NCBI RefSeq assembly: GCF_028748065.1
Contig: NZ_CP118166.1
Location: 2,681,501-2,745,500, forward strand
DNA length: 64,000 bases
Reading direction: 5' to 3'
Source of the DNA: Hyphococcus flavus
GTDB taxonomy: Bacteria > Pseudomonadota > Alphaproteobacteria > Caulobacterales > Parvularculaceae
Within the stretch, counting starts at the first letter, position 1. Each line of letters starts with the position of its first letter. Shown piece by piece: positions 63,739 to 64,000 of the stretch. The translations under genes were made by a program, and so were the position numbers. Below the pieces are notes generated by a model, which had not been told where the DNA came from, searched no databases, and saw only the letters and a list, made by a program, of their open reading frames with translations.

Positions 63739-63781
63739 CACTCAGTATCATTAGCTGACCGATTATTGACGCCGGCATGGC

Positions 63782-63925
63782 TCAGTCCGCGCGAATTACT
63801 TTCCGATTCGGCGAATATTGTTGGCATGTCTGCACCGAATCAAAACCGATGCTTTTCTGATTGGAAGCCTCAATTCGGATGTCAAACAGGTAAGCAGGGT
63901 TCTCGAATGAATTCAGCTTAGCCAT
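63782..63925 (-). CDS. Possible small protein
   Basis: A 47-residue frame MAKLNSFENPAYLFDIRIEA... ending RKVIRAD. Its composition looks protein-like, but the ribosome site is poor and no family is recognised. The rest of 63739-64000 shows nothing else I can support. Confidence 0.25.
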   Translation of the reverse strand: MAKLNSFENPAYLFDIRIEASNQKSIGFDSVQTCQQYSPNRKVIRAD

Positions 63926-64000
63926 CAAACGAATTCATTTTCCCCAACCGCGAATCGCAAGATATTCCCAATGCTTTGCTGCAATGGGCTTTCGTGGCTC

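Noticed and set aside
1-64000. tRNA, rRNA, prophage, toxin-antitoxin or defence genes
   Set aside because: Gaps were read on both strands; none shows cloverleaf cores, and no phage, toxin or defence-family protein was recognised.

Overview
The window is ordinary-looking chromosomal DNA of an alphaproteobacterium. Markers are the bolA / J-domain protein / cobS block, a DUF2842 protein, RNase E with a very large acidic insertion inside its S1 domain, the run M48 protease - rne - amidase - PBP1A - prfB, and ctaA. I favour a Parvularculales/Hyphomonadales-type marine bacterium, but that is an inference from gene style and not proof. I see no phage, insertion sequence, CRISPR array, rRNA or tRNA.

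Layout. 1-8.9 kb: nitrogen assimilation (PII protein cut by the window edge, amtB, gltD, gltB, an AlaC-type transaminase) followed by an AraC regulator. 10.6-16.6 kb: a likely single transcript beginning with a SAM-I (S-box) riboswitch and running metX-metB-hom-proB-proA. 16.7-26.9 kb: branched-chain amino acid synthesis, with an ilv leader peptide and attenuator, ilvD-ilvC-ilvB-ilvN, then leuA-leuC-leuD-leuB with start/stop overlaps. 27.1-28.3 kb: pyrimidine salvage (fungal-type cytosine deaminase divergent from upp). 28.3-31.9 kb: cytochrome c maturation (ccmE opposite ccmABCD) and a DsbA-like protein. 31.9-42.7 kb: envelope and RNA functions (M48-TPR protease, rne, amidase, PBP1A, prfB with programmed frameshift). 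43.0-48.6 kb: AbgB/AbgT-like pair, then an M20 hydrolase and a diaminopropionate ammonia-lyase-like enzyme. 48.8-52 kb: an unusual secreted S8-family protein and a lipoprotein. 52-54.6 kb: cobS, sugE, J-domain protein, bolA. 54.6-64 kb: a secreted EreA/ChaN-like protein, rhomboid protease, J-domain protein, DUF2842, ctaA, a MarR-S41 protease pair, lipoproteins and small membrane proteins.

The main non-coding observations are: (1) a complete transcription attenuator before ilvD, with a leader peptide carrying nine consecutive Leu/Ile/Val codons, an antiterminator and a terminator; (2) a SAM-I riboswitch before metX, in a class where SAM-II is the usual type; (3) four dispersed extragenic palindromic elements, all next to amino-acid operons; (4) a possible structured RNA between prfB and a strong terminator. 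The first two would let amino-acid supply control about 11 kb of biosynthetic genes at the RNA level, and the met riboswitch appears also to sit upstream of proline synthesis (proBA). The rest is mostly conserved housekeeping.
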